Part shown: in pieces, positions 11,247 through 23,559 of the stretch
Position numbering within the stretch: the stretch's first letter is position 1
How the letters are laid out: each line of letters begins with the position of its first letter
From: Haematobia irritans
Taxonomy: Eukaryota; Arthropoda; Insecta; Diptera; Muscidae
Assembly (NCBI RefSeq): GCF_050003625.1
Contig: NC_134397.1
Coordinates: 152,974,691-153,038,690, forward strand
Length of the DNA stretch: 64,000 nt
Reading direction: 5' to 3'
Position numbers and translations under genes: made by a program
The notes under the pieces: model-generated
Database searches by the model: none
Told to the model about the DNA's origin: nothing
Seen by the model: only the letters and a program-made list of their open reading frames with translations

Positions 11247-12064
11247 TAGCTCCCATATAAGCCGATCCCCAGATTTGACCACCGTAGCCTCTTAGAGGAG
11301 CAAAATTCATCCGATCCGGTTGAAAATTGGTACGTGGTGTTAGTATATGGTATCTAACAACCATGCAAGAATTGGTCCATATCGGTCCATAATTATATAT
11401 AGCCCACATAGAAATCAATCCCCAGATTTGTCCTCCGGAGCCTCTTGGAGGAGCAAAATTGATACGATCCGGTTGAAATTTGGAACATGGTGTTAGAATG
11501 TGGTCTCTAACAAACACGCAAGAATTGGTCCATATCGGTCCATAATTATATATAGCCCCCCATATAAACGTTCCGCAGATTTGATCTCCGGAGCCTCTTG
11601 GAGGACCAAAATTCATCCGATCCGGTTGAAATTTGCAATGTGGTGTTAGTATAAGGCCGCTTATAACCATGTCATAATTGGTCCATATCGGTCCATAGTT
11701 ATATATATCCGATCCCCAATCACACAAAAATTGGTCCATATCTATCTAATCTACCAAAATTTTATTTTTATAGAAAACATTGTCAAAATGTTATTTCTAT
11801 AGAAAAATTTGTCAAAATTTTATTTATATAGAAAATTTTGTCAAAATTTTATTTCTATAGAAAATTTTGTCAAAATTTTATTTCTATAGAAAATTTTGTC
11901 AAAATTGTTTTTTGTATAGAAAAATTTTTCCAAAATTTAATTTCTATAGAAAAGTTTTTCCAAATTTTACTTCAATAGAAAATGTTGTCAAAATTTTATT
12001 TTAGCAAAATTTTATTTCTATAGAAACTTTAAACTTAATTATATACGTATTTAATCGGCCTTTT

Positions 12065-13790
12065 TATACCCTCCATCATAGGATGGGGGTATATTAACTT
12101 TGTCATTCCGTTTGTAACACATCGAAATATTGCTCTAAGACCCCATAAAGTATATATATTCTGGGTCGTGGTGAAATTCTGAGTCGATCTAAGCATGTCC
12201 GTCCGTCCGTCCGTCCGTCCGTCCGTCCGTCTGTTGAAATCACGCTAACTTCCGAACGAAACAAGCTATCGACTTGAAACTTGGCACAAGTAGTTGTTAT
12301 CGATGTAGGTCGGATGGTATTGAAAATGGGCCATATCGGTCCACTTTTACGTATAGCCCCCATATAAAGGGACCCTCAGATTTGGCTTGTGGAGCCTCTA
12401 ACAGAAGCATATTTCATCCGATCCGGCTGAAATTTGGTACATGGTGTTGGTATATGGTCTCTAACAACCATGCAAAAATTGGTCCACATCGGTCCATAAT
12501 TATATATAGCCCCCATATAAACCGATCCCCAGATTTGGCTTGCGGAGCCTAAAAGAGAAGCAAATTTCATCCGATCCGGCTGAAATTTGGTACCAGGTGT
12601 TGGTATATGGTCTCTAACAACCATGCAAAAATTGGTCCACATCGGTCCATAATTATATATAGCCCTCATATAAACCGATCCCCAGATTTGGCTTGCGGAG
12701 CCACAAAGGGAAGAAAATTTCATCCGATCCGGCTGAAATTTGGTACATGATGTTGGTATATGGTCTCTAACAACCATGCAAAAATTGGTCCATATCGGTT
12801 CTCAATTATATATAGCCCCCATATAAACCGATCCCCAGATTTGGCTTGTGGAGCCTCTAAGAGAAGCATATTTCATCCGATCCGGCTGAAATTTGGTACA
12901 TGGTGTTGGTATATGGTCTCTAACAATCATGCAAAAATTGGTCCACATCGGTCCATAATTATATATAGTCCCCCATATAAACCGATCCCCTGATTTGGCT
13001 TGCGAAGTCTCCAAGAAAAGCAAATTTCATCCAGTCCGGTTGTAATTTTGAACATGGTGTTAGTATATGATCTTTAACAACCGTGCCAGAATTGGTCCAT
13101 AACGGTCCATAATTATATATAGGCCCCATATAAAACGTTCTCCAGATTTGACCTCCGGAGCCTCTTGGAGGAGCAAAATTCATCCGATTCGGTTCAAATT
13201 AGGAACGTAGTGTTAGTATATGGTCGCTAAGGACCATACCAAAATTGGTCCAATCACACAAAAATTGGTCCATATCGGTTTATAATCATGGTTGCCACTA
13301 GAGCCAAAAATAATCTACCAAAATTTTATTTCTATAGAAAATTTTGTCAAAATTCTATTTCTAGAGAAAATTTTGTTAAAATTTTATTCCGTTCATAATA
13401 AAATTTTCATCATTGCTAAAATTTTATTTCTATAGAAAATTTTGTCAAAATTTTATTTCTATAGAAAATTTTGTTCAAATTTTATTCGGTTCATAATCAG
13501 GTTGCCACTCGAGCCAAAAAATAATCTACCAAGATTTTATTTCTATAGAAAATTTTATCAAAAGTTTATTTCTATAGAAAATTTTGTTAAAATTTTATTG
13601 CTGTAGAAATTCTTGTCAAAATTTTCTTTCTATAGAAAATTTTGTGAAAATTATTATTTCTATAGAAAATTTTGTGAAAATTTTATTTCTATAGAAAATT
13701 TTGATATAATTTTATTTCTGTAGAAAATTTTGTCAAAATTTTATGTCTACTTTGTCAAACTGAATTATATACGTATTGGATCGATCTTTT
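12065..13790 (-). mobile_element. HL-A level 2 body, split by level 3
   Basis: From TATACCCTCCATCATAGG (3' end) through the core, (GTCC)n, five 153-bp units (to about 13245), the spacer GGTTGCCACTAGAGCCA and 29-bp arrays, to TTGGATCGATCTTTT. It stops there because level 3 begins. Every open frame in it recurs identically 1754 bp downstream; the only length difference I see is seven extra GTCC repeats in the second copy. Its 5' module is at 15746-15946. Confidence 0.88.
12197..12231. repeat. (GTCC)n microsatellite, level 2 copy
   Basis: About eight GTCC repeats ending GTCTGTTGAAATCACGC. The level 3 copy at 13923-13985 has about seven more, the main visible difference between the two bodies. 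Confidence 0.9.
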
Positions 13791-15745
13791 TATACCCTCC
13801 ATCATAGGATGGGGGTATATTAACTTTGTCATTCCGTTTGTAACACATCGAAATATTGCTCTAAGACCCCATAAAGTATATATATTCTGGGTCGTGGTGA
13901 AATTCTGAGTCGATCTAAGCATGTCCGTCCGTCCGTCCGTCCGTCCGTCCGTCCGTCCGTCCGTCCGTCCGTCCGTCCGTCCGTCTGTTGAAATCACGCT
14001 AACTTCCGAACGAAACAAGCTATCGACTTGAAACTTGGCACAAGTAGTTGTTATCGATGTAGGTCGGATGGTATTGAAAATGGGCCATATCGGTCCACTT
14101 TTACGTATAGCCCCCATATAAAGGGACCCTCAGATTTGGCTTGTGGAGCCTCTAACAGAAGCATATTTCATCCGATCCGGCTGAAATTTGGTACATGGTG
14201 TTGGTATATGGTCTCTAACAACCATGCAAAAATTGGTCCACATCGGTCCATAATTATATATAGCCCCCATATAAACCGATCCCCAGATTTGGCTTGCGGA
14301 GCCTAAAAGAGAAGCAAATTTCATCCGATCCGGCTGAAATTTGGTACCAGGTGTTGGTATATGGTCTCTAACAACCATGCAAAAATTGGTCCACATCGGT
14401 CCATAATTATATATAGCCCTCATATAAACCGATCCCCAGATTTGGCTTGCGGAGCCACAAAGGGAAGAAAATTTCATCCGATCCGGCTGAAATTTGGTAC
14501 ATGATGTTGGTATATGGTCTCTAACAACCATGCAAAAATTGGTCCATATCGGTTCTCAATTATATATAGCCCCCATATAAACCGATCCCCAGATTTGGCT
14601 TGTGGAGCCTCTAAGAGAAGCATATTTCATCCGATCCGGCTGAAATTTGGTACATGGTGTTGGTATATGGTCTCTAACAATCATGCAAAAATTGGTCCAC
14701 ATCGGTCCATAATTATATATAGTCCCCCATATAAACCGATCCCCTGATTTGGCTTGCGAAGTCTCCAAGAAAAGCAAATTTCATCCAGTCCGGTTGTAAT
14801 TTTGAACATGGTGTTAGTATATGATCTTTAACAACCGTGCCAGAATTGGTCCATAACGGTCCATAATTATATATAGGCCCCATATAAAACGTTCTCCAGA
14901 TTTGACCTCCGGAGCCTCTTGGAGGAGCAAAATTCATCCGATTCGGTTCAAATTAGGAACGTAGTGTTAGTATATGGTCGCTAAGGACCATACCAAAATT
15001 GGTCCAATCACACAAAAATTGGTCCATATCGGTTTATAATCATGGTTGCCACTAGAGCCAAAAATAATCTACCAAAATTTTATTTCTATAGAAAATTTTG
15101 TCAAAATTCTATTTCTAGAGAAAATTTTGTTAAAATTTTATTCCGTTCATAATAAAATTTTCATCATTGCTAAAATTTTATTTCTATAGAAAATTTTGTC
15201 AAAATTTTATTTCTATAGAAAATTTTGTTCAAATTTTATTCGGTTCATAATCAGGTTGCCACTCGAGCCAAAAAATAATCTACCAAGATTTTATTTCTAT
15301 AGAAAATTTTATCAAAAGTTTATTTCTATAGAAAATTTTGTTAAAATTTTATTGCTGTAGAAATTCTTGTCAAAATTTTCTTTCTATAGAAAATTTTGTG
15401 AAAATTATTATTTCTATAGAAAATTTTGTGAAAATTTTATTTCTATAGAAAATTTTGATATAATTTTATTTCTGTAGAAAATTTTGTCAAAATTTTATGT
15501 CTACTTTGTCAAACTGAATTATATACGTATTGGATCGATCTTTTTTGATTTAATATATACCACGTATGGACTTACATACAATTTAGAAGATGGTGTTAGG
15601 AGGTGTTAAGATACCATCGGCAAGCGTTACCGCAACTTAAGTAATTCGATTGTGGAATGCAGTGTTTAGAAGAAGTTTCTACGCAATCCATGATGGAGGG
15701 TACATAAGCTTCGGCCTGGCCGAACTTACGGCCGTATATACTTGT
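13791..15745 (-). mobile_element. HL-A level 3 (innermost), complete 1955-bp element
   Basis: Complete from TATACCCTCC (3' end) to GTATATACTTGT (5' end, 15745). Internal order as in other copies, including (GTCC)n at 13923-13985, 153-bp units and two 29-bp arrays split by a spacer. It sits in the T-run of an identical element: CGATCTTTT before and TTGATTTAATATA after restore CGATCTTTTTTGATTTAATA, exactly what this element itself reads at its own body/module junction (15535-15554). Subterminal motifs match (CATCAT with ATGATG). Confidence 0.88.
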
Positions 15746-15946
15746 TTGATTTAATATATACCACGTATGGACTTACATACAATTTAGAAGATGGTGTTAG
15801 GAGGTGTTAAGATACCATCGGCAAGCGTTACCGCAACTTAAGTAATTCGATTGTGGAATGCAGTGTTTAGAAGAAGTTTCTACGCAATCCATGATGGAGG
15901 GTACATAAGCTTCGGCCTGGCCGAACTTACGGCCGTATATACTTGT
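15746..15946 (-). mobile_element. HL-A level 2 5' module
   Basis: 201 bp identical on reading to the level 3 module just upstream (period exactly 201). It contains the GATACCATCGGCAAGCGTTA block, ATGATGGAGGGTAC and the palindrome CTTCGGCCTGGCCGAA, ending ACTTGT. Belongs with the body at 12065-13790. Confidence 0.85.
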
Positions 15947-16149
15947 TTAGTTTAATATATACTACGTATGGACTATGTGGTATATATTACGGTGTTAGGA
16001 AGTTTTAAGATACCTTGCCATCGGCAAGTGTTACCGCAACCCAAGTAATTCGATTGTGGATGACAGACTTCAGTAGAAGCTTCTACGCAATCCATGGTGG
16101 AGGGTACATAAGCTTCGGCTTGGCCGAACTTACGGCCGTATATACTTGT
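15947..16149 (-). mobile_element. HL-A level 1 5' module
   Basis: Third module in the row, but diverged from the other two (AGTTTAATATATACTACG; ATGGTGG instead of ATGATGG). It fits the older outer body at 10502-12064, whose end reads TTAATCGGCCTTTT as in the element at 19847-21879. Confidence 0.8.
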
Positions 16150-16436
16150 TTTTTTTTTTTTGACAAAATGTGAATAATTTGTACCATTTTATTAATTCTT
16201 GCTCTGTTTTTACACTATTTGAAACAAAAAAAAGTTCAAATTACCCAATAAAAGTATGAAAAAAATTGAGTTATAAAAAATTTAATTAGAAAAACTTCCC
16301 GTGTAGTTAAAATAAAGAACTTCTTTAGGAGGACATTTTTGGAAGTGCTTTTAAAGTCGTGCCTTTAGAAGAACTTTCAAATATTTTTGCTGGGGTTAAT
16401 GAAGTTGTAGTGTGTTGGAATATGACTCCTAAGGTC
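16150..16436. other. non-coding spacer
   Basis: A T-run is followed by AT-rich sequence. Part of it (GTACCATTTTATTAATTCTTG, GAAACAAAAAAAAGTTCAAA) recurs diverged at 32435-32500, so it is itself an unclassified old repeat. No gene seen. Confidence 0.4.
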
Positions 16437-17246
16437 CTGATTACAGGTCCTTACAGATATTTAAAATTGTAGCGAATGTGAAATGAATCTCCAGGCTAAT
16501 AGCATATCAAAGGGATTGCACAGGTACGATTGTCCATATTGACGAAGATTCTTTAGAAAAATGTAGCCAAATAAATATTGTACTACCTCTGCTGGAAGTT
16601 GAAAGTAGTAGAATGAACTAAAATGAAAAAATAATTAATTTAATCATATCACGACGCAACGTATTCCTTAATAAAATACACTTCAAGAGAATTTCATCAA
16701 ATATACTCTCTCCAGAAGGTCGGTTCATTTCCCAAGGTTAAATTTAAAATTTCCACATATGGATACTACATCAGATTCATTTCAGTGTACAAAGTCCCAC
16801 CAACCACTCAATTAAAGGATTCATTGTTGCTTGAGGCCATAGTCTGATTACAGGTCCTTACAGATATTTAAAATTGTAGCGAATGTGAAATGAATCTCCA
16901 GGCTAATAGCATATCAAAGGGATTGCACAGGTACGATTGTCCATATTGACGAAGATTCTTTAGAAAAATGTAGCCAAATAAATATTGTACTACCTCTGCT
17001 GGAAGTTGAAAGTAGTAGAATGAACTAAAATGAAAAAATAATTAATTTAATCATATCACGACGCAACGTATTCCTTAATAAAATACACTTCAAGAGAATT
17101 TCATCAAATATACTCTCTCCAGAAGGTCGGTTCATTTCCCAAGGTTAAATTTAAAATTTCCACATATGGATACTACATCAGATTCATTTCAGTGTACAAA
17201 GTCCCACCAACCACTCAATTAAAGGATTCATTGTTGCTTGAGGCCA
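16437..17246. repeat. 403-bp direct duplication separated by 4 bp
   Basis: 16437-16839 and 16844-17246 read identically from CTGATTACAGGTCCTTACAG to TTGTTGCTTGAGGCCA, separated by TAGT. Part of the unit (AAGGTTAAATTTAAAATTTC) resembles HL-B 5' sequence. No open frame is convincing. Confidence 0.9.
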
Positions 17247-18157
17247 GTATCTACTTGTTGTTTCATAACATTTGGGACATGTTCGGATTTAAACTTTGTT
17301 GATTTGCTTTGTTTGTTAATACTTGCCCGTTTCTGTTTTTTGTTTTTTTTTTTTTTTTCGTTTGTTCAAAATATTCTATAGAAGGGAAGGTGGCTTTGGC
17401 ACAAATGTTAGTTTTTAGTTTTCAAAACGTAAATATGCACATCACCCTTCTATTGCCCAATTGTTGTAGACAGAATGTTCTCCATTATGGCCATAGTCTC
17501 TACAATGTTTGCTAACTGCAGTACCAGATGTTGCCAACAATATTGCCTGCACTTCAGCCATTGTTACCACAGCATTTTTGTTGGTCTTCCAAAGGCATTT
17601 ACTATATGAACAAAATAAAAGCCATGCATGCTAGTAAAACTTTTTTTTTTGCAACTTTTTTCACTAAAACTTTGATGCTTTTGTTATCATTTTGATAGCA
17701 AACACATATGGTTTCATTAGGCTCCCACTAAAAAGTTTTTTTTTTTTACAATTTTAGCTTAGAGCATAGTAAACTGTTGCTTTGCTCTTTGGGCATGGTG
17801 TTTTGCGAGGAGGCAATCTAACTATGGATAATGAATGCGAAAGGACAAAAATCCGAAATATAATGGAATTTTTGAAAGGAGCAAAATAATATGTTTGAGT
17901 TCATTTAGTGGCTCCATGTAAAATTTTATGCAAATTGGATAGAAAATAAGGGCTTAACTATGCAAAAGCTGTTCTATAGCGATGCTAGAAGAAAAATTTG
18001 GGTTTTGATTTTTTTCCACATTAGAAATATAAATCGTTATTGAATGTCGAGGAACTGTTAAGTTGGATGAACGTTGCAGTTAGATTTGGAGTTATCAGAG
18101 TACACTTGTTGCACGCGATGCTACATTGCCAGTATCACGACAATGACAAGAGAAACA
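17247..18157. other. non-coding DNA, T-rich tracts
   Basis: Several T-runs (17340-17358, 17641-17650, 17739-17747). A short open frame at 17309-17515 is largely a poly-T-encoded phenylalanine run. No gene or window repeat recognised. Confidence 0.4.
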
Positions 18158-18223
18158 ACAAGTATATACGGCCTTAAGTTCGGCCAGGCCGAATCTTATG
18201 TAGCCTTCACCATGGATTGGGTA
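18158..18223 (+). mobile_element. HL-A 5' terminus fragment
   Basis: ACAAGTATATACGGCCTTAAG through CCTTCACCATGGATTGGG, cut by the TIR element that begins at 18224. Confidence 0.75.
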
Positions 18224-19267
18224 CACTGGAAAAAAAAAATATTTAAGTGATATTAAAGATTACGCAATGTAAATTTTAGGATGCGAAATTTACACAATAT
18301 TAAGGACAAATTTCTTTAGCATTATGAAATTATAATTAAACTTTGCTTCAAAAATCTTTTTCATTAAATTTAGGATACAAATTTTGTAATTTTGCGTCTC
18401 ATGTCTTTGAACTAAGGCTAATTTCCTTAAAGTAAAGAAACACATTTTTGATTTAAAGAAATATTAATATTTCGTAAATGGCGCATCATCCCATACTGTT
18501 GAAATTTGGAACATGGTGTTGGCATAAGGCCTCTAAGAACCATTCAAAAATTGGTCCTTATTAATCTATAATTTGTAATTCGATTGGGGATGACAGTCTT
18601 TAGAGCTTTCTACACTCAAAAAAGGTCTACTTGGATCCAAAGATTTTGACCTTCCCTTAAAGATTTTGGTATTGATTCCGAGCCAAAGATGCGGTTTCTT
18701 TAAAATAAAGAAATTTTTTAGCGACCTATCTGGCTTTAAATCTAGGAACAATAAAATTAAAATTAGGATACAGATCTCATTTATCAAATTTTCATTCTCT
18801 TTTCGCAGTTTATTAATAAAGGTACTCACATACAAACAAATGCCAGTTTAAAAATCCAAATTAAAGCGGATATTTCAAAGTAAAAAATGTTTTCTTAAAT
18901 CCAAAAAAAAAAAAAACTTTAAACCAAAGACGCTAAATCCTCAAAATAAGTCTTAGCCTATATTTGAAGCGTTTTTACCTTTAATCTAAAGTTTCAATTT
19001 TTCAGTTAATTTAAGGACAATTTCTTTAAATCAAAAATGTGTTTCTTTACTTTAAGGAAAATTGGCCTTAGTTCAATAACATGCGACTTGGACAAAATTT
19101 GTGTCTTAAATTTAATGAAAAAAAATTTTTTGTAGCAAGGATTATAAACTTTATTTTAATTAAAATTTCATTATTTTAAAGGAATTTGTCCTTAATATTT
19201 TTTAAATTTCGCATACTAAAATTTAGGTTACGTAATCTTTAATATCACATAAATATTTTTTTCAGTG
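18224..19267. mobile_element. 1.04-kb TIR element with arms of about 240 bp
   Basis: Ends CACTGGAAAAAAAAAATATT and AATATTTTTTTCAGTG, flanked by TA on both sides (18222-18223, 19268-19269). The left arm (to about 18470) and the right arm (from about 19010) are inverted copies over roughly 240 bp, sharing GATATTAAAGATTACG, TTAAGGACAAATT, CATTAAATTTA and CTTAAAGTAAAGAAACACAT. The middle holds an HL-A scrap (18485-18610) and a further repeat beginning CACTCAAAAAAGGTC (18612). No transposase. TA target and CAGTG ends suggest Tc1/mariner-type mobilisation. Confidence 0.75.
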
Positions 19268-19269
19268 TA

Positions 19270-19464
19270 CAAAAGCGTCCATCATGAACCTCGTATGTCA
19301 CTAAAGACACTCTTGCAATTTTAAACTCCAATTTTTTCCTTCAAACTACAAAATTTTCTTTAACAAGTGAAAAAAAAATTATTTGTGTCTAATAAATATT
19401 CTTGAATTTGTCGAAAAATATTTACTTATTTTTGTGATATCGGCGTGATGCCAGTGCTTGTAAT
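19270..19464. mobile_element. TIR-X element, left part, interrupted by hAT
   Basis: GTCCATCATGAACCTCGTAT through GATATCGGCGTGATGCCAGTG matches 47408-47590 and 38080-38260, parts of the TIR-X family (ends CACTC and CAGTG, TA target). It resumes at 24243 after the hAT element. Confidence 0.7.
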
Positions 19465-19846
19465 CAGGGCTGTGGAGCCGGAGTCTGAAGATTTTGCTGG
19501 AGTCGGAGTCGTAAAAATGTTGTTCGACTCGGACAAAACCAATTTTTTTAAAACACTTCACATTTTTGTAACTAAGCAAGTTTTTACGCAAATTAGTTTC
19601 CATTGCATTATTCATTCGATCAATGTACAGCATGATTGTAAATGAAAATCAACTTCCAATTACGGCTATCTTTTTATGTTTCCTAGAATGTTAGACTAGC
19701 AGATGGGATGGATCGATCCATTTCAATGCCCATATCAGTTTATTTGAAATATATCGAACAATCGAAATTATTTATTTTTTTTAATTTTATTTTAAGGCCA
19801 TATACATATGTGGAATATTGACAGCAAATTTTTTCAAAGTTGTTTT

Positions 19847-21879
19847 TATACCCTCCACCATAGGATGGGGGTATATTAACTTTGTCATTCCGTTTGTAAC
19901 ACATCGAAATATTGCTCTAAGACCCCATAAAGTATATATATTCTGGGTCGTGGTGAAATTCTGAGTCCATCTGAGCATGTCCGTCCGTCCGTCCGTCCGT
20001 CCGTCCGTCTGTTGAAATCACGCTAACTTCCAAACGAAACAAGCTATCGACTTGAAACTTGGCACAAGTAGTTGTTATTGATGTTGGTCGGACGGTATTG
20101 CAAATGGTCCATATCGGTCCACTTTTACGTATAGCCCCCATATAAAAGGACCCCCAAATTTGGCTTGCGATTGCTCTAAGAGAAGCAAATTTCATCCGAT
20201 CCGGCTGAAATTTGGTACATGGTGTTAGTCTTTGGTCTCTAACAACCGTGCAAAAATTGGTCCATATCGGTTCACTTTTACGTATAGCCCCCTATAAACG
20301 GACCCCCAAATTTGGCTTGCGATTGCTCTAAGTGAAGCAAATTTCATCCGATCCGGCTGAAATTTGGTACATGGTGTTAGTATATGGTCTGTAACAACCA
20401 TGCAAAAATTGGTCCATATCGGTCCACTTTTACGTATAGCCCCCATATAAACGGACCCCCAAATTTGGCTTGCGATCGCTCTAAGAGAAGCAAATTTCAT
20501 CCGATCCCGCTGAAATTTGGTACATGGTGTTAGTATATGGTCTCTAACAACCATGCAAAAATTGGTCTACATCGGTCCATAGTTATATATAGCCCCCATA
20601 TAAACCGATCCCCCGATTTGGCTTGCGGAGCCTCTAAGAGAACCATATTTCATCCAATCCGGCTGAAATTTGGTACATGGTTTTAATATATGGTCGCTAA
20701 CAACCATGCAAAAATTGGTCCACATCGGTCCATAATTATATATAGCTCCCATATAAACCGATCCCCCGATTTGGCTTGCGGAGCCTCTAAGAGAAGCAAA
20801 TTTCATCCGATCCGGCTGAAATTTGGTACATGGTATTGGTATATGTTATCTAATGACCATGCACAAATTGGTCCACATCGGTCCATAATTATATATAGCT
20901 CCCATATAAACCTATCCCCCGTTTTGGCTTGCGGAGCCTCTAAGAAACGAAAATTTCATCCAATCCGGCTGAAATTTGGTACATGGTGTTGGTATATGTT
21001 CTCTAATGACCATGCACAAATTGGTCCATATCGGTCCATAATTATATATAGCCCCCATACAAATCGATTCCCAGATTTATCCTCAAGAGCCTCTTGGAGG
21101 AGCAAAATTCATCCGATTCGGTTGAAATTTGGAACATGGTGTTAGAAAGTCGTCTCTAACAAACACGCAAGAATTGATCCATATCGGTCCATAATTATAT
21201 ATAGCCCCCATATAAACCGTTCCCCAGATTTGATATCCGGAGCCTCTTGGAGGAGCAAAATTCATCCGCTCCGGTTGAAATTTGCAACGTGGTGTTAGTA
21301 TAAGGCCGCTAATATCCATGCCAAAATTGGTCCATATCGGTCTATAGTTATATATAGCCGATCCCCAATCACACAAAAATTGGTCCATATCGGTTCATAT
21401 TTATGGTTGCCACTCGAGCCAAAAACAATCTACCAAAATTGTATTTTTATGTAAAACATTGTCAAAATGTTATTTCTATAGAAAATTTTGTAAAAATTGT
21501 ATTTCTATAGAAAATTTTGTCAAAATTTTATTTCTATAGAAATTTTTTTTCGAAATTTTATTTCTATAGAATTTTTTTTTTTCCAAATTTTACTTCTATA
21601 GAAAATGTTGTCAAAATTTTATTTCTATAGAAACTTTAAACTTAATTATATACGTATTTAATCGGCCTTTTTTAGTTTAATATATACTACTTATGGACTA
21701 CCTTGTAATTTAGAAGACGATGTTAGGAAATTTTTTGAGATACCTTGCCATCGGCAAGTGTTACCGCAACCCAAGTAATTCGATTGTGGATGACAGTCTT
21801 CAGTAGAAGTTTCTACGCAATCCATGGTGGAGGGTACACAAGCTTCGGCCTGACCGAACTTACGGCCGTATATACTTGT
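19847..21879 (-). mobile_element. complete HL-A element inside hAT
   Basis: From TATACCCTCCACCATAGGAT to GTATATACTTGT, T on both flanks. (GTCC)n at 19978-20008; about nine 153-bp units to 21370, including a subset using TTTTACGTATAGCCCCCATA instead of the ATTATATATAGC form; a 29-bp array at 21430-21640; the 5' module at 21640-21879 with CGGCCTTTTTTAGTTTAATA uninterrupted. Subterminal repeats match (CCACCAT with ATGGTGG). Confidence 0.87.
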
Positions 21880-21881
21880 TT

Positions 21882-23530
21882 ATAGAAAGTTTTGTCAAAA
21901 TGTTATTTCAATAAAAATTTTTGTCAAAATTTTATTTCTATAGCAAATTTTGTCAAAATTTTATTTCTATAAAAATTTATTCAAAATTTTATTATTATAG
22001 AAATATGTTTTTCTATATAAAATTTAGTCAAAATTTTATTTCTATAGAAAATTTAGTCAAAATTTTGTTTCTATAGAATATTTTGCAACATTTTATTTCT
22101 ATAGAAAATTTTGCAAAATTTTGTTTGTTACACAAATTTTTTTCAAAATTTTATTTCTATTGATTATTTTATTTCTATAAAAAATTAAGTCAAAATTTTA
22201 TTTCTATAGAAAATTTTGCTAAAATTTTATAGTAATAAATTTTTTTATTAGAAAATTTGGTCAAAATTTTATTTCTATAGAAAATTTTGTCAAAATTTTA
22301 TAGTAATAGATTTTTTATTAGAAAATATGGTCAAAATTTTATTTCTATAGAAAATTTTGTCAAAATTTTGTTTCTATAGAAAATTTTGTTTCTGTAGTAT
22401 ATCTTGCAGAATTTTACACAAAATTTTTTTTCTAAAATTGTATTTTTATTGATAATTTTTTCAAAATTGTATTTCTATAAGAAAAAATTGTCAAATTTTA
22501 TTTCTAAAGCTAATTTTCTCAAAATTTTTTTTTCTTACTCATGCTCACTAATACTCACTGAAAAATTGGTCAAAATTTTATTTCTATAGAAAATTTTGTC
22601 AAAATTTTATAGTAATAGATTTTTTATTAGAAAATATGGTCAAAATTTTATTTCTATAGAAAATTTTGTCAAAATTTTGTTTCTATAGAAAATTTTGTTT
22701 CTGTAGAATATTTTGCAGAATTTTACACAAAATTTTTTTTTCTAAAATTTTATTTTTATTGATAATTTTTTCAAAATTGTATTTCTATAAGAAAAAATTG
22801 TCAAATTTTATTTCTAAAGCTAATTTTCTCAAAAAATTTTTTTCTTACTCATGCTCATTAATACTCACTGAAAAATTGGTCAAAATTTTATTTCTATAGA
22901 AAATTTTGTCAAAATTTTATAGTAATAGATTTTTTATTAGAAAATATGGTCAAAATTTTATTTCTACAGAAAATTTTGTCAAAATTTTGTTTCTATAGAA
23001 AATTTTGTTTCTGTAGAATATTTTGCAGAATTTTACACAAAATTTTTTCCTAAAATTGTATTTTTATTGATAATTTTTTCAAAATTGTATTTCTATAAGA
23101 AAAAATTGTGAAATTTTATTTCTAAAGCTAATTTTCTCAATTTTTTTTTTCTTACTGATGCTCACTAATACTCACTGCTATAAAAAATGTATTCAAAATT
23201 TTATTACTAAAGAAATATTTTTTTTATTTTTTTTTTTTCTATAGAAAATTTTACAAAATTTTGTTTTTTAATTGTATTTCTATTGATAATTTTTGCAAAC
23301 TTTTATTTCTATAAAAAATGTTGCCAAATTTTATTTCTATAAAAATTTTATTCAAAATTTTATTTCTATATATTTGGTCAAAATTTGATTTCTATAGAAA
23401 ATCAATTTTTCTATAGAAAATTTAGTCAAAACTTTGTTTCTGTAGAAAAGTTTGCAAAATTTTATTTCTATATAAAATCTTGCAAAATTTTATTTACTAG
23501 ACAAAAATTTTTCCAAAATTGTATGCTCAC
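21882..23530. repeat. diverged 29-bp array with a higher-order 310-bp repeat
   Basis: About 1.6 kb of 29-bp-type units. Within it a block of about 310 bp occurs three times; the landmark GAAAATATGG follows TTTTTATTA at 22321, 22630 and 22940 (periods 309 and 310). Each block includes TAGTAATAGATTTTTTATTA and TTACTCATGCTCA..AATACTCACTG, which break the simple unit. Not bounded by HL-A ends. Confidence 0.85.
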
Positions 23531-23559
23531 TGCTAAGTCGAAAACTTGTAGAATTGACT

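Larger units (their letters stand above)
10502..12064 (-). mobile_element. HL-A level 1 (outermost) body of a triple nest
   Basis: Reversed 153-bp units (10520-11720, split by the TIR element at 10770-11246), then a 29-bp array (11750-12030) and the AATTATATACGTATTTAATC boundary, ending CGGCCTTTT at 12064. Its 5' module is not here but at 15947-16149, after two further copies inserted in its T-run. Joining the two gives GGCCTTTTTTAGTTTAATAT, the same as the uninterrupted copy at 21663-21682. Its 3' end was lost at the mariner junction. Confidence 0.8.

Noticed and set aside
12065..15745. Simple tandem duplication of 1.75 kb plus a separate tandem duplication of 201 bp
   Set aside because: Two independent events are needed, and the order body-body-module-module is not produced by one tandem duplication. 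Nested insertion explains both and restores the T6 target exactly. Not fully excluded.
17309..17515. 68-codon open frame with a hydrophobic start, like a signal peptide
   Set aside because: The hydrophobic run is encoded by a T homopolymer at 17340-17358.
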